From the NCBI GenBank assembly GCA_025352865.1, contig JANXSB010000148.1, positions 1 through 6,776 on the forward strand: DNA of 6,776 nucleotides, in the 5' to 3' direction. Position 1 is the stretch's first letter; each line of letters starts with the position of its first letter. Source of the stretch: Chthoniobacter sp. (GTDB lineage: Bacteria > Verrucomicrobiota > Verrucomicrobiia > Chthoniobacterales > Chthoniobacteraceae). Below are positions 6,261-6,776 of this stretch, one piece after another. The notes under the pieces were generated by a model that saw only the letters and a list, made by a program, of their open reading frames with translations, searched no databases and was not told the origin of the DNA. A program made the translations under genes and the position numbers.

Positions 6261-6776
6261 CTACGCCGCCGGCGTGAAGCCCATGACGATGTCGAAACGG
6301 GCGGCGAGTTCGCCGGCTTTGCTGTCTTTGAGCGGGGCGAAATCGACGGTCACGGACTCGCGTTGCTTTTCATCGCGGATGCCGCGCCAGACGCCGTCGC
6401 GCTCGTTGCTCGCTTCGCCTTTGATGTAGCACTGCGTCGTCCATTTTTCGCGGCCCTTCATTTTGATCGCGTAGTGAATGTGCGGGCAGCGGCCGGGATA
6501 CGAGACGGGTTTGATCGTGCGGAAAAGATACTCGCCAGTGCTCCCGGTGACGAAGCGGCCGAAGCCTTGGAAGTTCTTGTCGCGCTGGTCAGCGTTGCCG
6601 GTGCGGCTGTGGAGATACGCGCCGCCGTGGTCGCACTGCCAGATTTCCACGGTGGCGTTGCGGATGGGCGCGCCGCCAGCGTCGAGGATGCGCCCGCTGA
6701 CGTAGGTGATCTCGCCGACGGCGGGCGTGAGGCCGTCGTTGACGATGATGAGGTCGTTATCGGTGTCGAGTGGGAG
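6261..6776 (-). CDS. Intradiol ring-cleavage dioxygenase, protocatechuate 3,4-dioxygenase beta-like (5' end outside window)
   Basis: The reverse-strand frame is open from the right edge to a TAG at 6261-6263. It gives 171 residues, so the N-terminus is missing. The GTG at 6648-6650 is internal, since the upstream 42 codons continue the family pattern (LPLDTDNDLIIVNDG, then VSGRILDAGGAPIRNATVEIW). Numbered from the window edge, the four expected Fe(III) ligands are Tyr54 (GGAYLHS), Tyr93 (KPVSYPGR), His99 and His101 (CPHIHY). Arg96 and Gln115 match the conserved active-site Arg and Gln. YLFRTIKP (83-90) and the terminal RFDIV also match PcaH-type proteins. Known members insert both O2 atoms into a catechol-type ring, cleaving it between the hydroxyls. 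The loop between the second Tyr and the His pair is much shorter than in classical PcaH, so the substrate may differ from protocatechuate. The gene converges on the operon with 9 bp between stops. Confidence 0.9.
   Translation of the reverse strand, partial: LPLDTDNDLIIVNDGLTPAVGEITYVSGRILDAGGAPIRNATVEIWQCDHGGAYLHSRTGNADQRDKNFQGFGRFVTGSTGEYLFRTIKPVSYPGRCPHIHYAIKMKGREKWTTQCYIKGEASNERDGVWRGIRDEKQRESVTVDFAPLKDSKAGELAARFDIVMGFTPAA

Noticed and set aside
6263..6275. Small inverted repeat ACGCC-GCC-GGCGT as a bidirectional terminator between the convergent genes
   Set aside because: The stem is only 5 bp, it lies inside the dioxygenase coding sequence, and no T-run follows on either strand. Such short GC palindromes are expected by chance here.
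6648..6650. GTG as the start of the dioxygenase, giving 129 aa
   Set aside because: The 42 codons upstream on the - strand continue the intradiol dioxygenase pattern up to the window edge, so the gene starts outside the window.

Overview
The window is GC-rich, almost entirely coding DNA, with four genes and no RNA genes, insertion sequences or CRISPR. Protein family content is the only clue to the host. A long DUF4175-like coiled-coil protein next to a von Willebrand A (VWA)/glutamine-amidotransferase-like membrane protein and a secreted caspase-fold-like protein is an arrangement I associate with Verrucomicrobiota, with Planctomycetota second. I cannot place it more finely.

Layout: nt 2-6251 on the + strand is a tightly packed operon of three genes. 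(1) The 3' part of a very large DUF4175-like protein (2-2941): two beta-sandwich domains, a long Gln/Glu/Lys/Ala-rich coiled coil, a Gly/Gln/Lys/Glu low-complexity linker that includes seven 18-bp tandem repeats, and a conserved C-terminal tail. (2) A complete 786-aa membrane protein with an intact VWA metal-binding motif, a degenerate glutamine-amidotransferase-like domain, Ig-like domains and a C-terminal membrane helix (2938-5298). (3) A 318-aa secreted protein with a caspase/legumain-like core that appears to lack the usual nucleophilic cysteine, followed by an EF-hand-like calcium loop (5295-6251). Both junctions are 4-bp ATGA stop/start overlaps, so the genes are probably translationally coupled.

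The fourth gene (6261 to the window end, - strand) converges on the operon with only 9 bp between stop codons. It is the C-terminal part of an intradiol ring-cleavage dioxygenase related to the protocatechuate 3,4-dioxygenase beta subunit, with all four Fe(III) ligands visible. It is probably functionally unrelated to the operon.

Working model (inference): the three + strand genes are the distal part of a MoxR/DUF58/VWA (Bat-like) locus whose ATPase and DUF58 genes would lie upstream of nt 1. The predicted topology puts the VWA domain, the amidotransferase-like domain and the caspase-like protein on the periplasmic side. Two of the three appear to be catalytically degenerate enzyme folds, which suggests a binding, scaffolding or sensing assembly rather than a metabolic pathway. 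No gap longer than 300 bases lacks a gene. The promoters of both transcription units lie outside the window.
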